Shown: piece by piece, positions 18,560 to 28,690 of the stretch | Layout: each line of letters opens with the position of its first letter | How positions within the stretch are numbered: position 1 is the stretch's first letter | NCBI GenBank assembly: GCA_001247695.2 | Contig: LGRX02035388.1 | Coordinates: forward strand, 1-36,759 | DNA from: Cymbomonas tetramitiformis | Taxonomy: Eukaryota; Chlorophyta; Pyramimonadophyceae; Pyramimonadales; Pyramimonadaceae | DNA: 36,759 nt | Direction: 5' to 3' | Position numbers and translations under genes: made by a program | The notes under the pieces: generated by a model | The model's database searches: none | The model's input: only the letters and a program-made list of their open reading frames with translations | What the model was told of the DNA's origin: nothing

Positions 18560-19600
18560 GCTGGTATAAGCCCCCCCCCACCATGCCACATAGTCCCAAT
18601 AGTCCCAGTCGCCGGCCACCTCCGCGTCCCAGAACCGCCTCATGGGCTGCCCCCCCCACAAAGACGGAAGCTCCTGCGACCAACCCTCATAATCCTACCA
18701 AAACGGAGCCCTACGCACGGCAGGGCGACACCGGGTGCTCCCTAAGGCCAGTGCCTTCAAGCAGTGGCCCCCCGGGTTAGCCGGCGTGGCTTCCTCATAG
18801 TGCCTCGAACGAGCAAGTGTAGACCACAACCGGCGGGACACCAAAATTGGCGAACGCCGTTCACTGGTCGGCGGCGTCCGGAGAGGCACCCAAAAACGTT
18901 TGTTGTTCCATCATCCTACTCCAAACCAAAAAAAACAACGCAAACGCACAAAAGTATAAAACAAAACCAATCACTACACAACAAACGCACACAACAACAT
19001 CTAAAAGCAAACATCAAGAACAAAAGGAAACCGCACAAACAGATCTTACCGACTGAACATCCTTCGCAACACGACACGCAAACATCCAACTGCAAATACG
19101 CACTCCAAGCGGAACGAGTGAGTTCCAACACTACAACTGATAAAACGGAGAAGGAAGAAGGGAAAAAAAGGGAAAACACTTAGGGCAACTTAGCAAACGC
19201 AACATCTACACGCATCTCAAGCGACAGCGCGACCTGACGTAAGGGAGCGCGAAAGCTTGAACATCCCATCCCACAAGGCCTCCTGCAAGGCGCCCGTAGT
19301 AATGGGCTAACGTTTGCCAACGGCTGACGTTCAAGTCAAAAACAAAATACGAAACACGAGCGAAAAACGCAAAAAACAACAAGGACATCTTACATCTTAA
19401 ACGCAAGAGGCCAAAAGAAAATGAGGGAACCACGCAAGGCTGTATCGCGACGCCAACCACCCAAGTACGGCAAGTCCAAGTAGTCCACCTTGTCAATAAA
19501 GGGGCAAGCAGGGCGCGAGCCAACATCAAAATCAACGCGGAAGCGATACCCCACAACCCGACAGGCCCACATCTACCAAAATCTGCGCAAGGAACACACA
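18560..19600. other. leader region of inner element, no gene
   Basis: In the element's sense (minus) this is the part after the 5' LTR. 18905-19180 is almost free of G and T runs on the plus strand (A/C-rich), so the transcript would be a T/G-rich, weakly structured leader. No coding motif is seen in any frame. A packaging function would be normal for a non-autonomous element but cannot be read from sequence. Confidence 0.5.
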
Positions 19601-19620
19601 GCTCTATGCCTGGGATACCA
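19601..19620 (-). promoter_or_regulatory. primer-binding-like site of inner element
   Basis: On the minus strand, 2 nt after the 5' LTR, the sequence reads TGGTATC, then eight bases (ccaggcat), then AGAGC. The common initiator-tRNA-Met site is TGGTATCAGAGC, so both halves are present but split by eight bases. It may be a discontinuous or variant initiator-tRNA site. Confidence 0.55.
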
Positions 19621-19622
19621 AT

Positions 19623-19962
19623 TGTGCCTGGGGCACTATGCTACACACTCGTGGGTCAGGGCCACTCTGCATGTTATTTCATGTCTTTTTGGGAGAGCTA
19701 TGTAAAGGTACATATTTCTTTTTATATTATATCACTGGATCAGGGCTAGACTGAGGTGCACGCCCGAAAATATTTTTCTTAGTTTTTAACAGCAGGCCGA
19801 GCTCTTCCCCCGTTCCTCCTATATGTGCATTTCTATCTCACACATGTCTCATGAGCATACTCGAGCTATCGGATCGCGGATCGATATCGAGTCGGGCCAG
19901 CACTCTACGGTACGGAGTCTCTATACTCCCCAAGTGCTTAAGGCGTCGTGCCCCCTGGCACA
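19623..19962 (-). repeat. inner element, 5' LTR
   Basis: 340 bp, matching 15216-15555 with about eight substitutions. It is followed by the target duplication ATGCA (19963-19967). Confidence 0.9.
19718..19732 (-). promoter_or_regulatory. TATA-like box in inner 5' LTR
   Basis: The minus strand reads atataatataaaaag in the first LTR of the element, the place where a retrotransposon promoter is expected. Confidence 0.4.
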
Positions 19963-21795
19963 ATGCACATATTGGACATCCGAAGTGTACCATGGCTGCC
20001 TGGGGGATATCTGATACCCAGGCCCAAGATGTTGCTCCCTTCTTGCCTCCCATAGGGCTTGGGTAGGCTCAAGCTTCCTCCCAGGCAGGACTGTGCACAG
20101 AGTATCAATGTAGACAAACGAGTAGTACACCGGAGCCACAGGGAAATACTTGTGCTTGTTCAATAAGAACCGATGCTTATTGGGCTGATAGGGGTGTGAC
20201 TTCTTACCAGGTCTCCTCAATGTAGAGCGCCCGCTCATAGGAGCATCAGACCTCCACCGATAGACCCCACTCATAGACTGGTCCCTACCCCCCACAGGGA
20301 AGGGACCCTCAGAAGATGTAAGTCCACCCAGAACTGCATAGTAGTTGTGCAGGGAGATACCGGATTGAGACGCAATACAGTCTCCCGCAGTATAACCAGA
20401 GATAAATTGAGGCATGTCGTCAGAGAAGCAGGTAACCACGCTGTCCAGCTCACAGATTGCAAACAGAGCCTCTCCAGAAGCATCCACACTAGGGTCCTTC
20501 TGAGTTTCAGTAACAGCAGCCGCACGATTGGGTAGCTTCCCATGCTTCTGGTAGTCCTGGACCCTCTTCATTATCGCGTCCCTCCTCTTGGGATTCTTCT
20601 TGAGGTACTCCTCCCGTTTATCCTCGTGAGTCACAAAGCACTCCTTGGACGAGTGCCCAGTCATATGACACACCGGACACGGAACTTTCTTGAGCAACGC
20701 AGCACGCTTCTGCTCTTCCTGCTTACGACGGTCCTCCACAATTCCAGCTCCCGTCTCCGCCGCTGCTGCTGAAGTAGCTATAACGTTGTCGTAGTGGTCA
20801 CACACCGCATCATTTAGCTTCTGGAACGACGGCAGCTCGTCCCCAGAGTACATAGTTCGTACAAAGACATACGCCGGGTTCAAAGAATTCAGCACCATAG
20901 CCACAAAGACTGCCTCCAGGCTGGCAACATGAAATTTCTCACCATCCGGCAGGAATTTGCTCGTGCACGCATATTCCTCCACCCTGTCGAGAACCTCCCT
21001 CGCATTTAGAAAGCCCTGCAGTGGGGGTGCGAGCGTCGCAAACCTCTTCGTGTCATCAAGCAGAGCCTTGACCTGCCTCACAAAGTACGCAGAGCCCGTG
21101 CTCCGACGCATTTTAATTAGCTGTCGCCAGGCTGAGACACCGTCCGCTTCAGTGCTGTACGACCGAACAACTGCGTTCGCCGTCTTGGTAGTAACGCTCG
21201 ACAGAAAGTCATGAAACAACTGATTCGCTGCCACCGAGAACTTCTCGTCCTTCTTGATGTCCTCCAAGTCGCGCGCGTCCGATAAGAACAGCGCCAGCGC
21301 CTGGTGTCGTAAAGACGGTACAATTTTACCCCGGAACTCCAGCCACTTGCTGTCATTTTCTGCGTCCTGACCAGAATAAAGCTGGTCAGACTTGAACCCC
21401 TTCAACATATCCGTCAGAAGAGGTAAAGGTACGTCCACAGTACCACTCGCAACTCGAGATTTAACACTGGAACCAGAGATACTGGATTCCGCGGCCTCAG
21501 GAGACGCAATAGCATTTCCTGTCCCCGCATTCTGATTCGCCATAGCCGACTGGGGCACCGCTACTGCGTGTGCCAGGACTTGAACCATTTTCATAAGCTC
21601 ATTTAAACGCGCGTCTTGCTGCGAAAATAGCTGTTGCTGCCTCTCATCGATAAGAGCTGTCAGCGCTGCAGAGTCCTCCCCTACTGAAATTCCATCTTCC
21701 GATAGTCCCTCCGAAAGGTCGCCATAAGTAGAATCCATAGGCGTTTCTGGCGGGGTCCGCTCTGCAACTTTGGCCTTGTCTTGTTTCTTACTCAT
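19963..21795 (-). pseudogene. Copia gag part, cut by nested element
   Basis: The likely start is ATG 21795 (MSKKQDKAKVAERTPPETPM); an earlier in-frame start at 21912 lies inside the LTR and is unlikely. 611 codons reach the target site ATGCA, after which the frame runs into the inner LTR and stops at 19921. Features in order: acidic N-terminus; coiled-coil-like segment (LIDERQQQLFSQQDARLNEL); the helical gag domain seen in Copia elements (SDQLYSGQDAENDSKWLEFR, WRQLIKMRRSTGSAYFVRQV); and a CCHC zinc knuckle (CPVCHMTGHSSKEC, Cx2Cx4Hx4C). The codon before the break is in phase with the frame that resumes at 15210, so gag and pol formed one uninterrupted frame before the insertion. Confidence 0.85.
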
Positions 21796-21872
21796 TTCCG
21801 AAAACGCGGAATTTTTTTTTGCGTGATACAACCGTAGGTTAACACTTACAATGTAGTAAGTGGGCCCAAACC

Positions 21873-22276
21873 TGTAGGAATTCGAGAGTTTCGTTTTCAC
21901 AAAAGCGAGCATAAACTTTCATTATCAAAAGATATACTAGTTCGCGACTCGAAACGCCACGAACATTTGCGCGCCATCATTACTGATTGGGCGATCTTGT
22001 GTGAAAGTTCACGAAACAGAGTCCTACGTGTCACTGTCGTGTTCATACCAACCGCAGTGACACTCCTGAGTACAGATGAACTTATTACGTACTTCCCGAT
22101 GGTCATCAGTGATATGACGGCCACGATTAGTTCAGCAGATCTACAGATCTAGATCTAAGGGTTCCACAGGGTTTCTTTAGGGTTTCTTCAGGGTTCGAGC
22201 ATCCTGACTACTGTAGAAGGTCTAGATAGTCATGCTTTACACCAAACTGATCAGCAGGCACTTGCAGATTCCAATA
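21873..22276 (-). repeat. outer element, 5' LTR
   Basis: 404 bp, followed on the plus strand by the GGGGG duplication (22277-22281). Just inside it (21872 downward, minus strand) the sequence ggtttgggcccacttac does not match the usual initiator-tRNA-Met primer site. Confidence 0.92.
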
Positions 22277-22281
22277 GGGGG

Positions 22282-23307
22282 GCTGGAGCATGACTCGGGC
22301 ATGTATGTAGCAGTAGCTAGTAGTGCTTGCCGGAGCTAGCTAGCAGGTAGCCAATACCCACTCGGCGAGGAGGCAGTGGCTCTCAGTCACTCAGTCAGTT
22401 GCCAACCCCGTGGGAGGAACTGGATGGGGTTGCGATTCTGCTCAGTGTATGGCACTGGCGGGGTGGCTGGGCTCGTGGGCGCACGTATGGAAGCACCTGG
22501 TGGTGCCGTTCCCGGCGATCGGGGCGGCTTGCTCCTGCAGCTGGGGGCGTCCGAGGGGACAGCCGCGGGGGGACACCCTCTTTTCGCGGGCTCGGTCTCA
22601 GCAATGGAGGACATAAATGAGAGAAGGAGGAGCAGGTGCGGGCGGGTGTTGCTGGCAGCGGAGGCGGGCGAGCAATGTGCCGACGTCGGAGAGACTGCGG
22701 ATCCCGGAGGAGGCGCCCAGCTGGGGGAGTTTTGGTGATGCTCGACCGGCGAGCCAAAATGAGCTAAATAGATAGATAAATAAATAAGACAGCCTTTTCA
22801 GGTTGTGTGGTTTTCATAAGAGGGAGCCGAGCCCTCACAGAATGAGCTAACTATTTGCCAACGCGGTTCCGACTGGCTTTGCAGCCAACTCCACTGTCAG
22901 GGCCAATCTGCTCAGCCTGTCTCGTGATGGTGCCACACGGCAGATGAGTGCGTTGCCGGATGGAGGACAGAGGTTTCCACCAATTGCTGTGGTCCTCTCC
23001 TCGTGCTTGCAGCTCGGCGGTGTCACCTTTCCGTTGACAGTGCGTGCACCGTGCAGTGGGTACTGGGCGGTGCACGTTTGGTGGGGAGGTTAATCCATCT
23101 CCACCGACCAACAACTAACCACAATTTACAGCATTGGCTACAAAACCAGATGAAATCGTTACTCCATCACAAGATGGGTCATAGTTATGCAAGCAATGGA
23201 TTAAATCAATCATATTTCTTCTTAGCACTCTTAGCATCATCATTATAAACAACAAACATTCGATGTGAAAAATTGATGCCGTCACTTTCGTATCAGCACA
23301 GTTTTCA
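22282..23307. other. intergenic, no gene supported
   Basis: Several short open frames overlap on both strands at 22376-22757 and 22851-23114 without any recognisable domain. An A-rich stretch (aaatagatagataaataaataag) at 22766-22788 could be the tail of an old insertion. Confidence 0.4.
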
Positions 23308-23462
23308 TATCAGCATCAGCATCAGCATCAGCATCAGCATCAGCATCAGCATCAGCGTCAAAATCAGCATCAGCATCAGCATCAGCATCAGCATCAGCAT
23401 CAGCATCAGCATCAGCATCGGCATCGGCCTCCGCATTAGCATCAGCATCAACATCAGCATTG
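23308..23462. repeat. (ATCAGC)n microsatellite
   Basis: About 25 tandem hexamers with a few substitutions. All frames are open (SISISI, HQHQ and, on the minus strand, DADADA), which accounts for the ORFs at this place. Confidence 0.93.
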
Positions 23463-24372
23463 GCAATCGGCAATAATCAACAATCGGCAAAATTGGCATA
23501 AGGCATCAGCAACAATTCGTCAGACGAAGGTCATCACTGGTTTCTTCAACACCTGATCAATACCATGAACACTATCACCACTATAGGGCCACCCTCATCA
23601 TCATTGCCTCCAACAACACCATCGGCAATGCAAAGCCGTTTCCCGTCATTGCAGTCACACCCTTTACCTGAGTTTTCAAGGGTTTGCATGCGCAGTTGCG
23701 CACCTCTAGGAAGTTTTCAAGGGTTTACATGCGCACCTCTGGGAAGTTTCGGTGAAGCTCCCTTTCGATAGGAAACATAGCACGCAGATCGAAAAGGCAT
23801 CCAGAGGCTGTTATCCCATCTGTTGTCGCCTTTGTGCACTCAGAGCGGCTTATGAGATGACCCGGCTCTTTCGCCAGCTTGCATGGATTGGCTGTGACCG
23901 TGCACGCGCCGGTGAATATCATCGGGTCCGGGCTTGGGAGGAGCTCCTAAGACCAACGCATGCCCGTGCTCTCTCAATCCACACCTTGCTCACTTCTACA
24001 ACAAACTTCAAGTGTGCCGCATTCATATACATTCATTATTCAAACCGTTCTATAAAAGTCTTGGCTACAAATCAGCTCGGGCGAGCGACGCAAGCCCCGC
24101 TATAAACATGACGGCGAGCCAAAGACGTCCATAAATGAGTTCAAATATGAAGGCAAATATAGGAAACTGGATGCCAAAATATCAAAAGGATGCTAACGTA
24201 GAGGAAGTAAGACACCTACCTGCAGAGGCAGCTCGAGGCGGGCAACCATCGGCGTGGACGGTGTGGCGCAAAAGTGCAACTCGACAGGCAGCTCGATGCC
24301 AGCAGCTGGATTGCGCACCCCGACCGTGGCATAAGGACCATTCCAAGGCCATCTGCAGTCCCCGCAAGCTGT
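23463..24372. other. intergenic with a short duplication
   Basis: 23672-23755 carries a tandem duplication of about 40 bp (agttttcaagggttt-catgcgc). The remainder shows no coding signal that I can support; it lies downstream of the minus-strand SPRY gene. Confidence 0.45.
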
Positions 24373-26795
24373 TCAGTGTCCGAAATCAACTTTGCAGGTC
24401 TCCGAAATGAAGTTGAGTGAGACACGCACATGGTTTCTGCAGGATCCTTTTGGTGAAAGGTCCCCTCTCAGTCGTAGTTTGGTCCGAGATGAAACCGGCA
24501 TATATTTGTTTCAAAAGCATGGGTGCCGTGTAAGTCTTGCAGCACGGGCTACACCCATCAGCGAGAGCTGAATAACTTTGAGACCCTGCGGGATGCCTTT
24601 TGCTAAGCGGCCCATTGAAACGCTTACATTTTGTCTTGCCACTTCTCAACTTGGTTTGCTGCCGGGGAGACGGGGACATGTGATGAGCTACGCACGCATA
24701 TGAAGCATGCCCCAATCACAGACGCGCCATCGTCATCTGTGTGCATTCATTAGTTGTGTACGTGTGTGATGAGAGTGACATTTCTCACATAAGCTTGATG
24801 CTGCCAGTGAAGTATGAACGCACATGAGTGTGCACCAACCAGGCACATGCAGTCATTACCTACGGTCAGTTCTGTAGGCAAAGGTGAAAGTTCCCACGAA
24901 CTGGCGATTGATGGTAAAGTATGCGGTCGCAATCATCGATGCCGTCTCCAATTGGCTCGCCTGTTGCAGATGGAGGAGGCCACATCCGAGGCGTGCTTTG
25001 GCGTGCTTCACGGGCTGGCACGTTGCTAGCCTCACCGGGCTCGAGTCGTCGCATATCCAGACGTTTCCGTCGTCGGAATGGAGTCCCAACGAGAATTTGA
25101 AGCGCCCAGGCTGGCGGTCGCTCCCCGGGTTGTGGCTGTTTCGTGTGACCCGCACTCACTCTCAAACCACCGCAATGACTGAAATGCACCCTTATCATGC
25201 CACATACACTGTATAATACGTTGCATACTTTGCATACTCTTTGACTCAAAAAAATATCTGCACTCGTGGGGGCTGGCAGAGGCACGGGGAACTTACTCGG
25301 CCCAAAATGTCATGGCATCGTTGTGATGGTGCGCCGCGGCCAGCCCAATTGCAACAGAGCCTTTGCTGCTTTCCCAAGGGCCATCTCCGAGGATCGTCTC
25401 AAAGTAGGCCCCTACAGGCAGAGGGTGACTCGCTTGAGCGACTCCGAGCCCCCCATGGGCTGCTCCGCTCAGGTTCTGTGGAATCCACTCTCCACGTGTG
25501 CCCAGTGGCCTGTTTGCCGGACTCAGCAGCGCATTACTTGTCTGAGCAATCGGCGCAACCGTCACTCGCCACAGCCGAGACACTTCGGAATCATCCCCAG
25601 CCGTGCCCCAGCCGTGCGAGCTTCGAGGCAGGCTCCGAGTAATTGCAAGCTCTGAAACCAACGAGCCTGTCACAGCAACACGTTGTAGGCAGAGGCTGTC
25701 GGGCACCAGTTGAAACATGGGCGGTCCAACCCGCTTTATCCACTTCAAGGCACCCAAATCAATCATGTCCGTATCCCAAATCACTGGGGAGAGAGTGACA
25801 CAGCCGCTTTCCATTCGTTGAAGGCTCCAGATGCTGTGAACTGCTGAGTGGGGAGCGGACAGTATGGCAGCACTTTCGGCCTGAGTCGAGCAGAACGCTG
25901 ACACCTGGACGCTCGGAATGGAGTGTCTCCGGGGAGCGGACGCTCCGAATGGAGTTCCCCAAGGCATTTTTGCTGTCGCATCGAAGAGCCCTTTATGACA
26001 AAGGACTTGGCCGTGACTTTTAGAACGCACGCGTACTTCCCGTTCCTCGGTATATATATTATGGAAACTATGCTCGTAATCGTCTTCGTAATATTCACAG
26101 ACACCCAGCGGCGGCCTGGTAACATCGATCAATTCAAACTCCTCCCACGCCATTCTGTTTCCTGTTTCTTTGAGATTTCCCGAGCTTGGACTGCACTGAT
26201 AAACCTTGGGGCAGCTCACAAAAATATCATCCAAGCTCGCTTTCGCGAGAAACACCGCCATTGGACTTCCGACTGAAGGAAGGCAGACCACGGGAAGGAG
26301 ACTTCGCAGCAGGTAGGTGCGTTGGAACTGCCCAGAGCCGTCCGGGCAATCGCCGCGCACCAGCTCCCACACAGCGCAGGCCGGCGCGGGCTCCGCGGAG
26401 CAGGTGTCCGTTGCAACCACTGCACACTCTGGCTTCCCAGCGGCGTTGCTGCTGTTGACCGTTAAAGCCAAGTACTGTTGCGTATGCACATTACGCAAGG
26501 TGACAGGATATCCGTGCGTGCTCCCAGAGTCGTTGTGCAGGTAATAGCGAAGGTGTGGGATCTCCAAGGGCTCCAGCAGCCACTGTTGGTCAAGGTAGGC
26601 CTCACGGGAAGGTGCGCTTCCCTCCATGGTAGGGGAGAATGTTGCGAGCTTGCAGTTTTTGGACCGGTGGGGGTTGTGGAAGAGGCATGGCGAGTGCAGC
26701 TTGGGGTGAGATGGGTCGCTGAGCCAAATGCGCAGGTCACGCGGATATTCGCTGTGAAACTCAGCGATGTAGTTGTCCATATGGGAGCTGCCCAC
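24373..26795 (-). CDS. beta-trefoil-like and SPRY-domain protein, three exons
   Basis: Exon 1 is 26795-25297, exon 2 is 25135-24860 and exon 3 is 24436-24373 (TGA). Introns: CGA|GTAAGT to AAACAG|CC (161 bp) and AG|GTAATG to CTGCAG|AA (423 bp), both joining in phase for about 612 aa. Residues about 70-380 show repeated beta-hairpin blocks closed by an aromatic-Glu motif (VTLRNVHTQQYLAL, VWELVRGD, WEEFELIDV, IWSLQRM), as in fascin/ricin-type beta-trefoils; this call is tentative. The C-terminal SPRY domain is clear once spliced: VGAYFETILG, GSVAIGLA, then FSLGLHSDDGNVW, LGCGLL, AYFTINRQFVGTF and finally VSLNFISETCKVDFGH. SPRY domains are protein-interaction modules, often in ubiquitin ligase adaptors. 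Methionines at residues 1 and 6 are both possible starts. No signal peptide. It is the best-preserved host gene in the right half. Confidence 0.75.
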
Positions 26796-26821
26796 CTGCT
26801 AATTTCATCAAAGTACCGCAC

Positions 26822-27134
26822 CCAGCCTTAAAACATAGCCCCCCGGGATCTCATATATGTACCATGCACCGAGGTAACACTGAGCGCACTCTGAAAGCTT
26901 GAATGATTTGTTTTGGGCACGATACTGGTAGCATTATATTTCACGGATCATCACAGGGTGCGTGCAACATGCGAACATGGTTGTTATTACTAGAAGCAGG
27001 CACAGTGGCCACTTTGGCCATTCGATTAAAATGGTACGATAATATATAGGGTGCTCAGATTGCCACAGAGGCAGTAAGAGTGTAGCCATTCCAGGCTGAT
27101 ACCAGGTGCATGGCATGGACTGCTCTACTAATGC
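26822..27134. other. upstream region of the SPRY gene
   Basis: Non-coding and moderately AT-rich. It probably holds the promoter of the minus-strand SPRY gene, but no clear TATA box stands at a convincing distance. Confidence 0.35.
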
Positions 27135-27590
27135 AGCATGCAACGGCTAATGCAGCGACCCCGTGATCTGCTGATGCAGCGACCCCGTGATGTGCTGATG
27201 CTGCAGCCACCCCGTGATGTGCTGATGCTGCAGCCACCCCGTGATCTGCTGATGCAGGAAGCCCGTGATTTTCTGATGCTGCAGCCACCCCGTGATCTGC
27301 TGATGCTGCAGCCACCCCGTGATCTGCTGATGCAGCGACCCCGTGATGTGCTGATGCTGCAGATGATCCGCTGATGCAGTGACCCCGTGATCTGCTGATG
27401 CTGCAGCCACCCGTGATCTGCTGATGCTGCAGCCACCCCGTGATCTGCTGATGCTGCGATCCCGTGATTTGCTGATGCAGCGACCCCATGTATGATGATC
27501 TGCTGATGCAGTGACCCCATGATCTGCTGATGCTTTAGCCACCCCGTGATCTGCTGATAATGCGATGACCCTGTGATCTGCTGATCAGGG
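27135..27590. repeat. 24/27-bp minisatellite
   Basis: About 18 units of two lengths are interspersed: gatgcagcgaccccgtgatctgct (24 bp) and a 27-bp form with ctgcagccacc. Both lengths are multiples of three, so frames remain open on both strands; the repeat-only ORFs are not called as genes. Confidence 0.9.
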
Positions 27591-27834
27591 GCAATCGTGT
27601 TCTAAGAGCGGGAGTTCATCGCCGAGGAGGTGGTGATAGTGCCGAGAGGGTAGGACTTGTCCACACCCAGCATCAGGCTGGCTGGGCGGGTCCGAACTGC
27701 TGCTCAGACCGTCAGATTGGGATGCAGTGGCTGGTGTCCCACGCGCCAGCCTCGCATTGAGCGTGCATCATGCAGTCTGGCAAAGTCAGAGGAGCGGAAG
27801 CACGCAGAGTCGCAGACAGCTCCCCCGTGCGGGG

Positions 27835-28297
27835 ACAGGCTGGAGGTCTTCTGGCCGGATGACGACACCTCGCTGGTACCCGGGTGCAGTGGGCGGAGAT
27901 CTTGGCCGAGAGAATGCCGCAGGTCTGTTACGATGATGACGACTAGGAGTGGCTGGTGCTGGCGGATGAGAGGACGCGCCGGGTGGCTGGGAGCCATCAG
28001 CAGCCATCAGTGGAGGAGTTTCAGGTTACGAGCCTGCTGGTGGCGCTGGTGCCGGTGGGTGCCTGGGACAAGGCAATGCAGGACCGATGGCGGACGGACA
28101 GAGCTGGATGGGCGAGATCCGGTTCACAGACGGATCTAGCTGCGGGCATCCAGGCGGCGGCGCTGCGATACTCGTCCAAGGACAACTACGGACCCAAGGC
28201 GAGGTGGTTTGGGATGTTGTGTGAGCGAGAGCAACGGGCCTGGCTACCGGCGTCCAAGACAATCAACGGTCCGTCCCTACCCCTGTCTTCTGAGTGA
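27835..28297 (+). pseudogene. Tudor-like plus recombinase-like fragment
   Basis: Fragments in several frames resemble first a Tudor-like domain: VFWPDDD, then RWYPGAVGG in another frame, then YDDDD, a TAG at 27944-27946, and EWLVLADERTRRV. This follows the pattern W-P-DD-WYPG...YDDGD-EWL found in many algal and plant proteins. About 60 residues later comes ALRYSSKDNYGPKARWFGML, then EREQRAWLPAS, which resembles the N-terminal helical (SAM-like) domain of tyrosine recombinases encoded by YR retroelements and Cryptons. The frame is open from the TAG to TGA 28295-28297. At least two frameshifts and a stop make it a fossil. The catalytic recombinase part is not recognisable. Confidence 0.45.
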
Positions 28298-28690
28298 AGG
28301 CAGAGTGGAGAGAGGGCACTGGAGGATCTCCGGTGGCTCCGGGCCTGCACGTATATGGCACCTTTGGCAGGCCAGACACACGCACGTCATTGCATCGGGA
28401 GCATGATTGTGGCGCTTGATGCAGAGAGTGTGACGGTGGTCCTGACCCCTGAGGGGAAGGGCAAGAATCACTTGGAGACTTGGTATTCAAGAGGAAGCTG
28501 GCCATGATCCCCTGGAGAGGGGTGCCTCGGTAGCGGGACCTCTTGATGCTCTGGGCACCGTACCGAGATGCTGCATGGGTGCAGCAAGTGCAGGCTGGGT
28601 GCCATGCAGGAGGGTGTGCCCAGAAGCTACTGGAGGCTGCCGGGGAGACTGTGTCAAAGAAAACGACGGGCACGGACACGCGCGGAACTA
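28298..28690 (+). other. possible continuation of the recombinase fossil
   Basis: Short pieces such as VALDAESVTVVLTPEGKGKN (near 28410-28470) could be part of a tyrosine-recombinase core, but no catalytic Arg/His/Tyr set can be placed. The remainder is uninformative. Confidence 0.25.

Larger units (their letters stand above)
15216..19962 (-). mobile_element. non-autonomous LTR element (LARD-like), nested
   Basis: A 4747-bp element with 340-bp LTRs that start TGTGCC and end GGCACA, flanked by ATGCA on both sides. The orientation is minus: a polypurine tract abuts the LTR at 15216-15555, and a primer-binding-like site abuts the LTR at 19623-19962. The 4067-bp interior encodes no gag, protease, integrase or RT in any frame; it is built of minisatellites, segmental duplications and an A/C-rich leader (plus strand). 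It must depend on proteins from another element. The two LTRs differ at about eight positions, much like the host element's LTRs, so the two insertions are of similar age. Confidence 0.9.
9465..22276 (-). mobile_element. Copia-order LTR retrotransposon, split by nested element
   Basis: Two 404-bp direct repeats (9465-9868 and 21873-22276) are flanked by GGGGG on both outer sides. On the minus strand they enclose gag with a zinc knuckle, then protease, integrase, reverse transcriptase and RNase H, which is the Copia/Pseudoviridae gene order. Without the inner element (4747 bp plus 5-bp duplication) it is about 8.06 kb. The LTRs differ at about nine positions by eye, so the insertion is old enough to have decayed: pol has one TAG (12592-12594) and one frameshift (about 11775). 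As strand-specific ends the LTR reads TATTGGAATC...AATTCCTACA, so the usual 5' TG is TA in both LTRs. Confidence 0.93.

Noticed and set aside
17171..18569. Three long overlapping plus-strand ORFs (up to about 400 codons) plus minus-strand ORFs.
   Set aside because: They are produced by the 21-bp tandem unit, which has no stop in several frames; low-complexity peptide repeats in every frame, no domain.
23273..23499. Ser-Ile, Asp-Ala and Met-Leu repeat peptides.
   Set aside because: Translation of an (ATCAGC)n microsatellite in different frames.
27055..27542. ORFs of 123-144 codons over the 24/27-bp minisatellite.
   Set aside because: Repeat units are multiples of three without stops; peptides are pure repeats.
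5776..27946. In-frame TAG codons in three element-derived reading frames (5776-5778, 12592-12594, 27944-27946), suggesting UAG might be read as an amino acid.
   Set aside because: Two cluster genes apparently end at TAG (1569-1571 and directly after codon 150 of the 1670 ORF), the three frames carry other damage or truncation, and a single C-to-T change of CAG gives TAG. Ordinary decay is sufficient.
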